A stretch of 64,000 bases of DNA from Athripsodes cinereus. Taxonomy: Eukaryota; Arthropoda; Insecta; Trichoptera; Leptoceridae. The translations under genes were made by a program, and so were the position numbers. Location of the stretch: NCBI GenBank assembly GCA_947579605.1, contig OX388311.1, positions 27,158,951 to 27,222,950 of the forward strand, given 5' to 3'. Below the pieces are notes generated by a model, which had not been told where the DNA came from, did not search any database, and saw nothing but the letters and a program-made list of their open reading frames with translations. Positions 21,229 to 35,207 of the stretch are shown here, piece after piece; positions within the stretch are counted from its first letter, which is position 1, and each line of letters opens with the position of its first letter.

Positions 21229-23447
21229 TAAGACTTTAGCTAACCTTATGGACAAAAAAACATGACACAAAAATATTCGTCAGAAAATGTTTCAGTTTGA
21301 TATACAAACTTTGAGGGTTGTAATAGAGATTGGTTAACAGAACAGAGGGAAAGATAACGTAAGGGTGTTCTTTGACATTGGGGGAGAAATGGAGTAGTAG
21401 TAATACAAACTGCAGCTATGTATGTGTTGACAGAGCAAAACAACACTATGTCATGAGACATAATTTTTCAGAATAGCAGTTAAATGTTTTTCTACATAAC
21501 TGATATTATTGTTTCTCGCATGTTGTATGTTAACATAAAATATCTGTCAAAAATGATTATGGGTCTATTTTGCTCACAACTATTGTTTTCATTTTTTTAT
21601 TTATTTATTTATTTAAACGATATCAAGTAAAATAGCGTTCTTTCGAATTAAGAAAACTTTTTAATCCTTGGATATCGCAAAATACAACGCGCTTTCAAAA
21701 TAGGAGAATATGCTATTAGTGAGGGTATGAAAGGGACTAGCGCTTTATACAAAATTTGACACAGTGCAGTTTCGCTCCAACATACAGTTATTATAATAGG
21801 TACAGTGATAGTAGGTAGTGATACGGATGACTGAGGTTGGGCGAGGTGAGGAAATATCATTTCAAGTGCGGATGAAATAACGGTGAGTGTACGTACAATA
21901 GTATCTACTACTGAAACATGCCGTATAAATATAGATATAGATACATACAATGCGCAGGCAGGCAGACACATAATAGCATAGGGAGAGTGAAAGTACAGAT
22001 TGTCATGAAACTTGGAACGGGGAAGTTGGTTTCATGATTTGACTTATAATGAGAGGGTAATTATAATGATATGTCATGACGAGGTGAAGTGTAATTAGAT
22101 GGATAAAATCTAGATTGACAGTTGTATTGGATGTGAAAATAGCTCTATTAACATTTAAAATGATTATACAAACAAAAATAATAAATTAATATACGCATGT
22201 TGTGCTTGAATCACAGATTTATATTTATTTGAAAGAAGGGGTACGATAAAGCGCGGACGTCCGAGAACTACATACTTAGCTTTACCACGTAGATCAAATT
22301 CTTAATGACTACCGTGTACTGAGTAAAAGAAATCGGCGTGCATGTATGAGAAATTGCATAAATTTAGAAGAAGCGACAGAAGTAAAAATATATAGAATAA
22401 TATGGTGTTTTATCCTCTCTAACTTGAGGTACGGCGTAGCGTGATGAGTTAGCATAGTTATTCTATAGTAGAGGCTCTAATATTAACGCACCAGCGCCAG
22501 CGTTTTGATCAAAAGGTAATCTTACCTTCTAGCTTTGTTTTAGAAGATAGTTACAAAAATGATCCAAAGAATTAAAGGATTAAACACAAATAAAATAAAT
22601 AAATATCTAAAAGTCTAAAACGACTCCTGGAAATTCAATCAACTCTCTAAGCTAAAACGTCAATGGCAATGTCAATCATAAATGTGGCTTACAACTAGTA
22701 GTAATTATTGTAATAAGTAAATATTCTACGAAATATTAAGATTTTACATAAAAACCGGAGTAATAACTCTTTCAATGCTAAATTTATATTATGTGAGATA
22801 CTCTACTCACGTTGAACATGTAATCTATATTTGTTGGTAATTTTCAGAGTTGAAATATGGGTATATATTTTTAGAACTAAAAAGATAGACGTCATCATAA
22901 AAATACTAAAAATATCGATAAAAATACGTTTTTAGATATATTTATCGCAAGACACACATATGCCACGACGCTGAAATACGGCGTATGCCGTATTTGGCAT
23001 TAAATCGGTTATTAATAATCGAAATGATTGACAGTCTGCAAAGCATACAAATTGATATTAATTTATTGAAAATCTAATAGTTTCTTAGTTCGTGCTACAG
23101 AAAATAATACTTAGATTACGATTCAATAAATATAATATTACACTCCAGCACGCAATAATTTAACCTTCAAACTATGTTAACAAATAAAGTTCAAGTGAAT
23201 CGATACGTTTTATGAATAATAGACAGAACATTCGACTGCTGCACGACAAATCAAACATTTTAGTCAATTCGTAGATACGTTTTTATGTACATTATACGAA
23301 CCGTAATTAAACAAGACAAAGGTAAAATAATACACTTCGAACAAAGTATCATCTTTAAGGTAGGTTTTTTGCTAAAAAATACTCTAAAGATCTTATATAT
23401 CGACAATGAAGAAACCATTTGCCATTAGAATTGAACAAATAAAACTT
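21229..23447. other. AT-rich stretch without a supported gene
   Basis: A (TTTA)n run at about 21594-21615 may be the tail of a minus-sense retroposon. The 107-codon frame at 21648-21971 (-) has no recognisable product. Confidence 0.4.
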
Positions 23448-23560
23448 TCCCCCTGTACATTAAATTGTATAACTGATATTTTTAAAACACTTTATATTGA
23501 TTTGAAATATTGTAACCAATGCACAGTGAAAAATAAAATAAATAAAATAAATTGCCCTTT
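23448..23560 (+). mobile_element. LINE 3' tail related to 53041-53130
   Basis: CTGTACATTAAATTGTATAA, CTGATATTT, CACAGTGAA and AAATAAAATAAATAAA follow the same order as in the fuller copy near 53.0 kb, here without the hairpin module upstream. Confidence 0.6.
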
Positions 23561-24838
23561 ATTTCACTCAAGATGGAAAGAAAATATGTATTAATATATT
23601 GATGTATAATGTCCAAAAATTGTATTAATATAAAGACATTACAATTACTTATAATAAAGACAAATACAAAGCAAAAATGCATCAACTATATTCGTTAGAA
23701 CAGATCGTGATGAAACTATCTTAAATATTTGCATTGTGGTACCTACAACGAGTTTTAAAATAGTTGTTACAATTTTTGCCAATTCTCTGGGATGTAGTTC
23801 TGGTATCTACGTACATATTGTCCTTTCCGTGCCAACAAAAAATTTAGACATGCAGAACGGGTGACAATTTTCATCGCTGAATAATAGGTATAAAATATCT
23901 TTATTTTTGCGAACAACTCCCTTATTCAGGATAATCAAAAACTTCCGGAAAAGAATAAGAGACTAATCCTGTGACGGATTCTCCACGAAAAATCAATTTG
24001 ATGTAGGTATATATATTAAGGAGATCATGTAAGAAGATTTTTGGAGAATGCTCGTCTCAAAGGAATTCTTAGTAGCGTATTGCGTGAGCGGATGACAGTC
24101 AGACAGAAAGAAATATGTCGGCGCTTATCAAAAAGCAAACATCACAATGTCAATTAGTCGCACACGTTGACGTCGTTTTTATACAATAATAACAATAATA
24201 TAAATATATATATACATATATATAAAATATATGACATGTGTGGGACACCTCGTGTCCTATATGCGTGGATTAAAGTCATCAGGCAACAACACCAAGTTAT
24301 ATTACTGTACCTACACCAACATACATAGGTGACGGCGGTATGAGAACAACATGATAAATGAGAAAAAGCTAACCGCATGTTGGCGACGGACCGTGAGTAG
24401 GTACTACATACTGTATTGTACTTATTTACTGTACATGCAAAAGAGGATTAATAAAATTCATATAGGGATGTGGATGTGTTATAACCCTTAATGCCCTTCA
24501 AATAAAACCTACTAACCAAATCTTGATGTGTATAGAGTGAACGAGCCCTGTGCGAATCGAACATACAACTAAAATTGATTAATCAATTTTGATGTAGTTA
24601 ATATTGTCGACTGACTGTACTTGGTAGAAGAAGTTTTACGTTTTGGGATATGCCGTGGTGATCTAGAACAAGGAGCAAGACTTGGTATTTGGCATACAAT
24701 TATTTAGCATGTAGGAGTAAGTGATGAAATTGATAGTATTAAATACAATGTCGCATTTGAAAAAAAAAACTGAAAACGTACGTATCGCGAAGAAACAAAC
24801 ATTTTCTATGACATTATTCAATTTCTATATCACTATAA

Positions 24839-25384
24839 ATGAGAAAACTAAGGTGTGTACAGCGTGCCACGGAGAGACAAATGCTGGGTATCAGCTTGAG
24901 AGACAAAATAAGAAATGAAACCACCCGACAAAAGACAAAAGTAGTTGACGTTGTTGATAAAGTCTCTAAGCTGAAATGACAATGGGCTGGTCATGTGGTA
25001 AGACGAGAGGATGGCAGATGGACTTCCAGAATTCTTGAATGGAGGCCGTGGGAGGACAAAAGAAGCATAGGAAGACTCCAAAAAAGATGGGTTGACGACA
25101 TTGTCCAGATGATGGGACAGCAGTGGTATCGTGTTGCTCGAGATAGGAAAGTGTGGAAAAGTTTTGAAGAGGCCTATATCCAGCAGTGGAGAGAAGAGGG
25201 CTAGCAGTTAGTAAGTATAAATGACTTGCGACATGATTAGTGTGTCATTGTGTTACCTATGTATGACAACTGCGTTATACGCGACTGAGTTTTATAACAA
25301 TTCTACTTTCTGTTTATGTAGATAATAATAATATGTGTTATCAAGATGTCGATCAATGTTACTAAATAATAATAAAAAAAAACA
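24839..25384 (+). pseudogene. Non-LTR retrotransposon ORF2 C-terminus, one in-frame stop
   Basis: One frame runs from 24839 to the stop at 25202-25204 (about 121 codons), broken only by TGA at 24977-24979. It reads KLRCVQRATERQMLGISLRD, then QWAGHVVRREDGRWTSRILE, RLQKRWVDDIV and DRKVWKSFEEAYIQQW. These are the conserved words that follow the reverse transcriptase domain in jockey/RTE-type elements of Lepidoptera. The stop most simply derives from CGA in LK-R-QWAGH. A 3' untranslated region of about 180 bp ends in an AATAATAAT/A-run at about 25361-25384. The 5' part, including endonuclease and reverse transcriptase, is missing. Confidence 0.85.
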
Positions 25385-26184
25385 ACGATAGCATGCGACA
25401 CGAAAGCCGTTGTAAGACTTGAGATCACAACTGTGCTTCATTACTTTTACGTAAAAATGAAACCACATTCGTTATTATTCTATTCTACATATTATTCTCA
25501 AGACCATCCACTCATTTGCGAGTGATTTGTTCATCTTGTTCAGAATTTATAAACAAAGAATCATAAAATAATCTGCTGTAAAAGACGTTGTAATGTAACG
25601 TACAACTTACAAACTGATACCAGTTCAGTTTTCTGGCTTCATCTCTCGTCGTTCGTACAAAAACTGAATAGCAATATCGTAAAGTAATCAAGGGCTGGTC
25701 GGAAGAAGATACAATACGTAAGAATACATTATTATTTCAAAAAGAAAACTGTCAAAAGCAGACACCAAAAAAAGAATGAAAGCATAAAGAGACTTTTTGA
25801 TTCTTCTGCTAAAATAATATTAATAATAATAATGAATCTATATGAAAATTAATTTTAAAACAGATGTTGCGTTTACTTAGTTGATTTTAATAATAAAAGT
25901 GTTCGTAGCATTCAAATGGAAAAAATTGAAAATCGATTGAACCAAAATTCTGTGAATATTATATTATCTTACTGAACATTATTTATTTAAAAAAATGTTT
26001 TAAAAATATTCTTCGTTTATGGAAATCCACTTACAGCTATAAGATAACTATACTCGGCGTACCTTCTTCAGTGAATATAATGTTATCTCTTCAAAAGAAC
26101 AGTAATAGAATGAACCCTATAACCTTCTTGAGAAAACTATAGTAAATTTGTTTTATATTATATCCGTGGAGTACCTACCCAGCA

Positions 26185-26615
26185 AAGATTTGGTTTCCTA
26201 CTCTTTTCCTAAGTTTTCGAGTGTCCTTTAAAAGGCAGGTGTTCAAAAAATAAACACATTTCACATCTTAAACTCAGCGATGAGGTTAACCCCATCCTAT
26301 TTATTGTTAAAATTATTATGTATGTGTTCAATTACTCACAATTTATATTATTGACTTTAAATAAATTCTTAAAAAATAATCCTTATACCAGCAATACTAT
26401 TGCTGCTTCGGGATTTCAAAATTTTTATTGTTAAAATTAATATGTATGAGTTCAATTACTCACAATGTATATATTGACTTTTAATAAATTCTTTAATCCT
26501 GATTGGTTTAATTTTTATTGGCGCGGAGAGGACAGCTTACATGTTTATCGCATGCGGCTGGTTTGCTGGCTATCTCACTTGTGGAATTGTCGTGATGGCA
26601 AAGCAGCAGTATTTT
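26185..26615 (+). mobile_element. Retroposon family D with an internal 70-bp duplication
   Basis: The landmarks TTTTCGAGTGTCCTTTAAAA, ACATCTTAAACTCAGCGATG, CGCGGAGAGGACAGC, GGTTTGCTGGC and TGTGGAATTGTCGTGATGG are in family order. Between the second and third, the segment starting TTATTGTTAAAATTATTATG occurs twice, at 26301-26370 and 26425-26494, with few differences. Confidence 0.7.
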
Positions 26616-27284
26616 ATACTATATTTATGAGTAAGACTTTTCATTTATTCGGGGGTTTATTTTTGACATAAATATACGAATATTCAAACAAGTCAAATAA
26701 TATACCTACATTTTCTTTGTGAAAACGACTCATTCTTATTAATGTTACTCGTTGTTCTTTGGCTATAAATCTAAGAAACTATCACACAAATCGACCATGT
26801 ATGGGTCGAGGGCCTTTACGCATATATTATAAATGAAGAGAAGTGTACTTTAATTATTCAAAACACCAAAATTCATTTAGAATTACCGTAACGGAAGCAA
26901 CCATGTACGTTGGTTAATCTCGCATGTAAATATGATTATCTTTATAATTCCAAATTAGGATAAGCGGATTCTAAACCATACATATTAGTAGTTTGTTTAT
27001 TAATAATATCAATACTAGCTTTCATGGATCGGTGGTCATCTGCAACTTTAAAAAGCGTTTTTGGCAGTGTGAACCTATACATTGAAAGCTAACATACACT
27101 TAAATGACATTTGGTGGAAATATCTTAATGTTTTGAAGTATTGCACACGATGTGTTATTTTGGTTCATAAATTGTAAATACATTTTTAAAATAATAGCTG
27201 TATGATAGTAATTTCCAAATAAAATAAACGTCAATCAGTCAATCAATCAATCGCACATATTATCTGCTCCTCCCTGGATCATAG

Positions 27285-27405
27285 CAAAGACACTAGCATT
27301 CTCCATTCAGAGCGTCTTTGCGTCAACTGAGGACAACATTCCTGATACTATGATGTCCTAGGAGAGAAACAATATATTGTAATGGAAGGACGCCCGAGAA
27401 ACATC
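27285..27405 (-). mobile_element. LINE 3'-end fragment, same family as 36925-37166
   Basis: TTCTCCATTCAGAGCGTCTT, TGCGTCAACTGAGG, TGTAATGGAAGGACGCCC match the copy at 36.9 kb in order. It is decayed. Confidence 0.6.
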
Positions 27406-29802
27406 GTTGACGAAAGAGGTGTTTTTTTTACCCCCTATCATGGAATATACAGGAAATATGATCATACAAACATACAAACACACTTATGGAGGGATTAAAA
27501 AGTTTATTCCAGGATTAACATTATGTGTTTGATGTGCATAAACCGTTATAATGCCCGCGTAAAACAAACATTATACCTACATGGGTACAGGTTAGTTGTT
27601 GAATAAACCATTGACTACTAGCGTTGGCTACTCGCGTTGCACGAATATTATAAATAAATAATTGCCACGTTTCCGTTACTTCCGATTAATAATATTATAT
27701 GACAACATACAAACATACGCATATCACATTAATAAGTCATGGCACGCGTGGTCATCTGCTTGTGTAAACGATCTTTAATCAATACAATAATAACATTACG
27801 GATGAATCATAAAATCCGAAATTCTTGATGGGGAATCACAACATGACAATCTCATGTATTATAACGATAAACACTTTATTTGAATGTTATTTAAAACGAA
27901 TTAAATCAATAACAAAATCACACTTTAATTGACCAATAAGCTCACGCCTCCATAAGAATATCAACTTGAATATATACTAATACAATTATGGAATTAATTT
28001 ATCAAAAATGATTTCCGTATTGCAGATATAAATAAAAAAGAATAATAGCTTTAACAATAACAATATTTGATAATAGTTATAATAAGTGGGACATTGTGTT
28101 TTGTAGTAGTTAAGTATTTATAATAAGAACAAAGCGAAATGAGTTATCCTTATAAATTATAAGGGAAAAGTAAGAGTGTTAAACAACGAAGTTCTGGCGT
28201 GAGACAAATTAATGACAACTCCCAAGATGTGGATACATTACATATATAATACATACTATACTGTACTACAAGTCATCAAAGTAAAACCTCAAGTGAAAGG
28301 AGAACAAACAAGCAATACATAATAATACATATTACGTATAATATATTACAGGGGTAGATACCTGTCGAGATGAGCTGTGCTCCTCCAAAGAACATTATTT
28401 TCATATATTATAAAAGCAACGTTGAGTATCATCCTGAGACTTACACATAGTATGAAACGATAGAGAGAGTGAATAAACTCAACTGAAACTATTTGTTCAT
28501 ATTAGGTGTGATTTGACATGACACAATGTAAGAAGAAGAGCCATCAATATCATTATTTTTGTGATCAAACAGGTTACATTTTATTATTTATTTATTAACA
28601 TAATATTCGACCAGAACAGCCTTTATTACAATACAAAACAAACCTGAAACAAAAAAAAAATCAACAAACAATAACAGTCAATGAAAAACAAGACGTGATA
28701 ACAGAAGCTATAGGGGATCTTCGATGAAAATCATGTACGTATCTTCACAGTGTAGGTACTCCGGAATCATCAAAGATATCAACTTCAATATTGACAATAT
28801 TCTATATTGACAGATGTGTTAAAGCTCTACGGACAGTTCGAATTGTCATAGGTTCAAATGAAAAACAGACAAACAGGCTCGCAAGCATGGAAACGTACAG
28901 AGTAAAAGAGAAATACCATCAATATGGAGAAATGACTTTAGTCCGATATGTTGGTGTCAATTTGATGCAAGAGGTTGGTTATTGTTATCGTTCATGAGTG
29001 GGTTCAATCGAAGTACGAGAAAAAGATACTTTAGTTTTTTTTATCTTGCTTAATAACAAATCACGACATTAGGGTGCGATTAAATATTTTGGTTGTGTAC
29101 TTAATAATAGCGAGAACCGAGAGCACCAACAGGACAAAAGTATTGGTGTTACACAAAAATCTCTTAAAATGACCTTAAAAAAACTGCAACGTTCTTTTTC
29201 GAGTAAAGAGAACATATTCCATTTGTGTGAAAAGGTTCCAACAATATGTCTGCGTAATAATATGGAGATACACACCTGCTAAATAAATGTACGGCGTTAT
29301 ATATCTCATGGTTTTCTCTTCTGGAGCCTTTAAGCAAACAAAACTAATACATTATATTATCAAGGACGTCGTCTTCAGCATACATAATACATGAACACAT
29401 AACAACGCAATGCCTTGCGAAAAAATTGAAGAAGAATACCAAGTTATTATTTTCATATCTCCAAAAGTACCTATACTTTAGTCTGTCCACACGCATGTAT
29501 GTTTTTTTTTATATCCACTATAGATACATTTATAAAATATGATTAAATTATTCACTTGAGGTGATGGGTAACCTCGGGCACTTTCAATCGGAAGATCGAT
29601 CGAATTTACGATACGAACATAGTGCTTATGCTGCTTATTGCGACAGAATTAAGGAATATATTGTATGTTAGTATATTGGGCGATTTGTTTAGCGCCGTTT
29701 AATGTAACATCTATCATAATATGGGTGGGACGTATTAGCATTTATCGTAGAACCAGATCCGTGCTTAAAAATATGACAACGAATTTCCTGATAACTAATA
29801 AT
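27406..29802. other. AT-rich stretch without a supported feature
   Basis: I see no repeat family, exon pair or RNA gene here. Confidence 0.5.
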
Positions 29803-29925
29803 ACCATCAGAGCATATCCTTCAGGTGGGGTAACCAGCGGACTAATCGCATGATAAGAAAATACATGTCATCCTCTTTGTGTCATAGAATAAGACATTCA
29901 GGATTTTTGGTCGAATAATTGAATA
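29803..29925 (-). mobile_element. Retroposon family D, 3' half
   Basis: ACCATCAGAGCATATCCTTC, GGTGGGGTAACCAGCGGACT and AGACATTCAGGAT are the reverse-complement landmarks of family D. Confidence 0.6.
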
Positions 29926-30904
29926 TTATGTTAAATGTCCTATAACTATATGACGTTTCACGAATGGTATAGATAATTATTACAGGATACTCGAAATCTT
30001 ACACAAAAGAGTGAGTTGTTTGTTAGAAGATATCTAGAACTATTTTATTTCTACTTTGTAACATCGAGAGATGGCTTCTCGCGAAACTGCGGGTTCATAA
30101 GAGCTAGTATAAAATAACAATACGAGATATACGAGTTTTTGAGACAATACATAAATAAATAACGAAGACGTAAATCATTGTAAAAACTGAAATAGATCAA
30201 CGTGTTTCATATATTTCAGAATTATTCACGATTCTCGATAACGAGACATCCACGTGTGATTTTTGTACAAAAGATTTACATTTATTTATTAAAAATAATT
30301 TAACGCGGCGAATAAAGTCATAAATTTGCACATGTGAAAAATAAATAAAACTATTGATAAATTGATAAAAAATGCAAAAATAAAAATTTCATTCAGGAAC
30401 ATGTATAGTATATAAAGTTGTAGTATATAAAGGTGGTGAATGAAAAAATATGATAATTGTATTTTACGCTTCAACTGCATACTCGTAGTCCACAGGAGGT
30501 AGCGAGTATTTTTTTCGTCAAAATCGCTCAAACGTGATAAATAAAAATAGACAAATTTCTATGCTTTCTTATAATGTTATCTATCTAATGTGACCAACAA
30601 AAAAAGTTGACATGTAAAAGCATTAACTTGCCTTAGCCCTTCCATAACATCACAGCGTTTTCGATAAATGACACATTTATAATTTAATGATTCGAGCTAT
30701 AGTAATGTTTAAAACTCAAAGAGTGATAGAAATGTAGGTTCGAATTCTCGAACATCTTTTCAAGGTATCTAAAATACTTCTGATTTATGTCAAGTGGTAC
30801 TACATTTGTAAATGTTACAGTAAAAAAAGCTGAATACATACTAGGCATTTGGAAGATGGAATGGTGTTGCGATAATTTAGAATCAGTGCATTTATTCATT
30901 CATG

Positions 30905-31130
30905 CATTTATATCATCACGCCATTTCTCACAAGTGGGGTAGCCAGTGAGCTAAGTCATCCTCTTCATGCCAATAAAAGTAAAAACAATCAGGATGGATT
31001 GCGTCATACCTCACTGCTGAATTGGAAATCTCAAATGTCTTATACGGCATGTTGTACGAATATCCAACTTCTACACGAAACTAAAAAACAGTGAGAGACC
31101 TCATTTTTACCGGGGACCCCACGAAACAAC
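30905..31130 (-). mobile_element. Retroposon family D, nearly full length
   Basis: It runs from ATCATCACGCCATTTCTCAC, then AAGTGGGGTAGCCAGTG, CATCCTCTTCATGCCAATAA, CAGGATGGATTGCG, to GTGAGAGACC and GGGGACCCCACGAAAC at its 5' end. Confidence 0.7.
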
Positions 31131-33168
31131 CGTTTAATAAAGTTTAGAAATATTTGGTAAGGTTCACATTATAAGTAGTATATTTTAATAATTTTCATGT
31201 TACTTAATTATGAATAGGAATTAAACATAAAATCCCCCTTCCGCACACGAAAGTCATCACCAGCCGTTCAAAGAACCTGAAATACAGAAACGAGTGTAAT
31301 TTTGAAAAAGCAATTACGGAAAATTATTACAACCGCGGAGATATTCGAAATTACATTAAGTGACCTTACTGACATCTACGAAATAAATTGAACACGCACC
31401 CTTGTCGCATAGGTAGGTAGGTAGGTACTTGCATGTTTATTTTCCTAGATATGCGAAAATAATAATAAATTATACAGTCATGTTATAAAATACGAACACG
31501 ATAATCATTTTATTTAATATCACAGAAAATAAATTATGAAAAAAATAAGAAAAAAACCATCTATTATATGAAAGAAAGAAATGCAATCGTAACTCTCCAG
31601 GACAGACACGTTTAGAATAAGAATAATCGTCAAATTTACACAAGTAAATGTGTGTATGTATGAAGTAATTGAAAGTTATGTCTGACATTCGTTCTCCACT
31701 ATTTTACTCCTTCATAAATATGGAATGCATGAAGCGATTGACAAAAATATATCTTTTAGCTGTTACAGGCTTTCGGGGTCTTTATTCATGTTCTTCCGAG
31801 TTAACCGCGTCTGACTGGTCTCCCTCCTACGTCTTGACGTTTTGACTCTGCCGATGGAGTCATTATCAAAAATAGGTATGTTGAAAAATATGCTAAGAAA
31901 CGATAATGAAAGCGGTTCTATTACATTCACATGAATTATGAATAGAACTATTACAAATTTAAATACCTTTCAATAGTAAACCGAAAAAAAGACATTGCCC
32001 ATTTTCTACCAATTTAATTAAAATATACATTTTTTCTAACATTTTATTGAAATGAAAACACGGGTCCACCGAAATATGACAATCATCGATATGAATAAGA
32101 CTACGAGATAATGAGGATAGATCTATATGACGTTCCGTTCTCTCTGCCTACCCCACTTGGGACACGGCGTGAGGGTATAGTATAGTATAGTAGATATGAA
32201 TAATAGTAACATTGGATATCGTAACATACAACGTCCAACGCTTGTGTCCATATTACAATTTTGTTGGTTTGACACGTCAATAATAAATTTGTCAGCCGTA
32301 CTCGTCGTGTACGTATAAATGTTCGCCATTTTCAGCATGATTATGTAAATTAATGACAAAACATGTCGCAACAAATTGAAATAACCCTTCACAGCCCACA
32401 CTACATGCGCCAATGGTAGAATATTTAATTATTATATGGGTATGTATACGATCTGATATTATAAATATATTATTAAATTGTTTCAATAAGACTTATGACA
32501 ATACTAATAGAACGCCTGTCGAGAAATGAAGCGTAACAAATGAAAAGATACTTAGATATCTAATATAAAATTAACTTGTCAAACATATTTCTCCCTCCCC
32601 ATCTTTGCTTTAAATATTAAATTTCTTGTTGATTGAGTTGGCGTTTATTGTGTAATACTCCATATTAATTTATGGGAAAAACAAACACAAACTTCCTGAG
32701 TTTAACTATGTTTAATAATAGGTACAGTAACCTGGTTTCGACTTACAATGTCATTATCCAACCTCATTGTTTACAATAGTATTTATTTCCATAAATTAAA
32801 TATTCCTTTGAAGAACACGAAATATGTACGTATTTCTTTTTAGTCTGCTGCGAAATCTGGAAAGTATGTATGAATATCATTTGACATATTACCGCGCAAA
32901 TAAGTACCTACTACTTTTATTTTACGGATGCATAAAAAAAAGGAAAATTGATTTAAGGTTTATAACAAAATCTTCGATTTCAAATATTTGCATCAAAACA
33001 AAATTACTCGGTACGATGTTTATTTTTATTGTATTTTACTCAGATAGGTATAAAAAATATAATTACATAGGAAGTTATCAGGTATGCCTTTTTGATTGAT
33101 CACCAATTTATTTGCCAATACGTTGCATTATATTTTGAGTACGATTTCCATAAATTATTTTGGAACAT
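31131..33168. other. AT-rich stretch without a supported gene
   Basis: Only a short (GTAG)n run at about 31411-31426 and a (TATAG)n run at about 32177-32190 stand out. The patch at about 31770-31860 is GC-richer but not recognised. Confidence 0.45.
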
Positions 33169-33176
33169 GAATGTAG

Positions 33177-35207
33177 CAGTGGCGTGCCTTCCATACATGC
33201 AAAAAAGCAACGCATGCCTAGGGAATAAATCTATAATTTACGAGAGAAAGTATCTAAAAAAATGACGAAGTAAGTTTAAATTAGTTTGAATCTTCCGCTA
33301 AACGTTAGCTAATCTATTGCAAACTTCAGGTCAATTGCTAACATAGAAACTCTAGATGTACCTATAAACGGTATAAAGTAAATTAACCTTGATTCAAATC
33401 TCGCGCTAAACGATAGCAAACCTTTTGCAAACTTCACTTCGATAAATTCGTATGACCCCAGAAAATAGTTCTGTCCTATTTCCACCTCCTAGCATCATAT
33501 GTAGCTTTTATGTTATCTGTCACACGTAGGGAAAGTACGTTAAAAGTATTTGTGCTGTGCACAAAACTATTAACGTACTTAATAAAAGTGTTGAATACTA
33601 GTGTATATGCAAGTGTAGTGGTACAATACATTTGTACGCCAGATGCTGTGCCTTTAGGAAAGGTTTGTATGTGTTAGTGCAAAAGACAATAATATTATGT
33701 TTTATTATTTGTGTGTACGGCTTCGGTTGAGTCATTTTTATTGAGTTACCTTTAATAGACTGAAGTTGTGTTTTATGTAAATTTATCCAATAGCGGTAAA
33801 ATGAAATGTGCTTATTGAGATACCACATTCATGTGAATGCCAATATATTATTGAGGTTCAATTTCATTCAATTAGAGGATACAGATGAAAATCTTGATAA
33901 ATTTTTTTGATATTATTTCAAAATTTATTTATTTCTTACTTGCGTAGGTACTGTCATTAGTTGAAATATTGTTTAGTACTGTCATTAGTTGAAATATTGT
34001 TTAATATTTTTCTTTACTTATATTATTTCTTTTATTCTTTTTTAAGTGATTTTTTTTACCAATAGCAGAATTTCTTATAAAATATTATACTTGTTTTAGT
34101 GACTATACAAAAATTTAACATAATTATTATTTCAACATCTCAGAAACACATAAAAATTCCATCTCTCTCCAAATACATTGGTTTTTTGTGTGTTAACTTT
34201 TTTTCAAATTTGCTTTGTTTTGCTAAGATTGTTGATAAATATTTTTTTATTTATAAGTTGACTACGTATTAGTTTTTTCAGACATATTAATATTTAATTA
34301 TTATAATATTATAAGTAGGTAGGTAATATGATAAAAAATCGTAACATAACTTTGATATTCAATTAAAATTGATGTGTTTGGTATATTATTTTATGATTAT
34401 AATTATGATAATATTCCACTTTATTTCTTAGAAATACTGTAACAATTTCTAGGTATTATTCTTTGATTAAATATTTCAAAATTTTTATGTGTTTTCGCTT
34501 AGAAGAAGATTAAAATATAAAGTGAAAAAATGACACACTTGAGTGGGTGTCAATGTGTGTTACGTAAATTTAAATAATTGCTCTGTAAAAAATTATCATT
34601 CCTTGTTTTGTTATTTTTTTTTTTAATTTACTCGTTTTAAGATAGGTAAGGTATTAAGTACAATAATTAGATCGATGTCGGGTACCATGCCTTAAGAAAA
34701 GAATTCAATAATTATATTTAGAATAGCTTTATCACTTAAGTATTTTGAGTTATTTGTTGCTGAAAATATTTAATATTATCGATTTTATTTAATAAATATA
34801 TTTCATATTTGAGTTTTGTTTCTTCACTAAGACTGGGGACTATCGCCCTTAATCGCTTTATTTTGGGAGTCTCGAGTTGGTATAAGGTAGCATCCCCACT
34901 TAGAGTGATCCTGCGTCAATTGAGACACCTTTTCCATCCTATAATATTTCTTTTGTTCAAATGTTGTTGTCATTAAAATGATTTAATGTAAAAGAGGTCA
35001 TCCAGACTATCTGGATTATTGTGGATAGAAAAATAGTTAAGTTTTTGGCCAACAATAATTGTTTTCTAATATATTATAATAAATTCTACCTACTGTACCT
35101 ACACAAACCGCGTGATATTTATCTTTTTCAAATGTTGGTGTCATTAAAACGGTATACTGTAAAAGAGGCTCAGCATGCCCAATACAAAAAGTCTAGTCCC
35201 GCCACTG
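33177..35207. mobile_element. Non-autonomous hAT transposon with perfect 8-bp target duplication
   Basis: The left end CAGTGGCGTGCCTT and the right end, reverse complemented CAGTGGCGGGACTA, form a short imperfect inverted repeat. GAATGTAG stands immediately outside both ends, at 33169-33176 and 35208-35215. Eight-base duplications and CAGTGGCG-type ends are hallmarks of hAT elements. The 2,031-bp interior has no transposase-like frame. It holds internal direct repeats: CGCTAAACG blocks near 33297 and 33404; a 28-bp tandem pair at 33948-34003; and CAAATGTTG..GTCATTAAAA..GTAAAAGAGG blocks near 34958 and 35129. A LINE fragment lies at 34868-34935. It depends on a transposase made elsewhere, if any is still active. 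Confidence 0.88.
34868..34935 (-). mobile_element. LINE 3'-end fragment inside the hAT element
   Basis: CTTAGAGTGATCCTGCGTCA, then ATTGAGACACCTTTTCC, resembles the family at 36925-37166 (AGAGCGTCTCTGTG, ATTGCGTCACCTCTTCCC). This is a weak match. Confidence 0.35.

Noticed and set aside
33598..33828. 76-codon minus-strand frame inside the hAT element as a transposase remnant
   Set aside because: It has none of the hAT transposase motifs and its composition is AT-driven.
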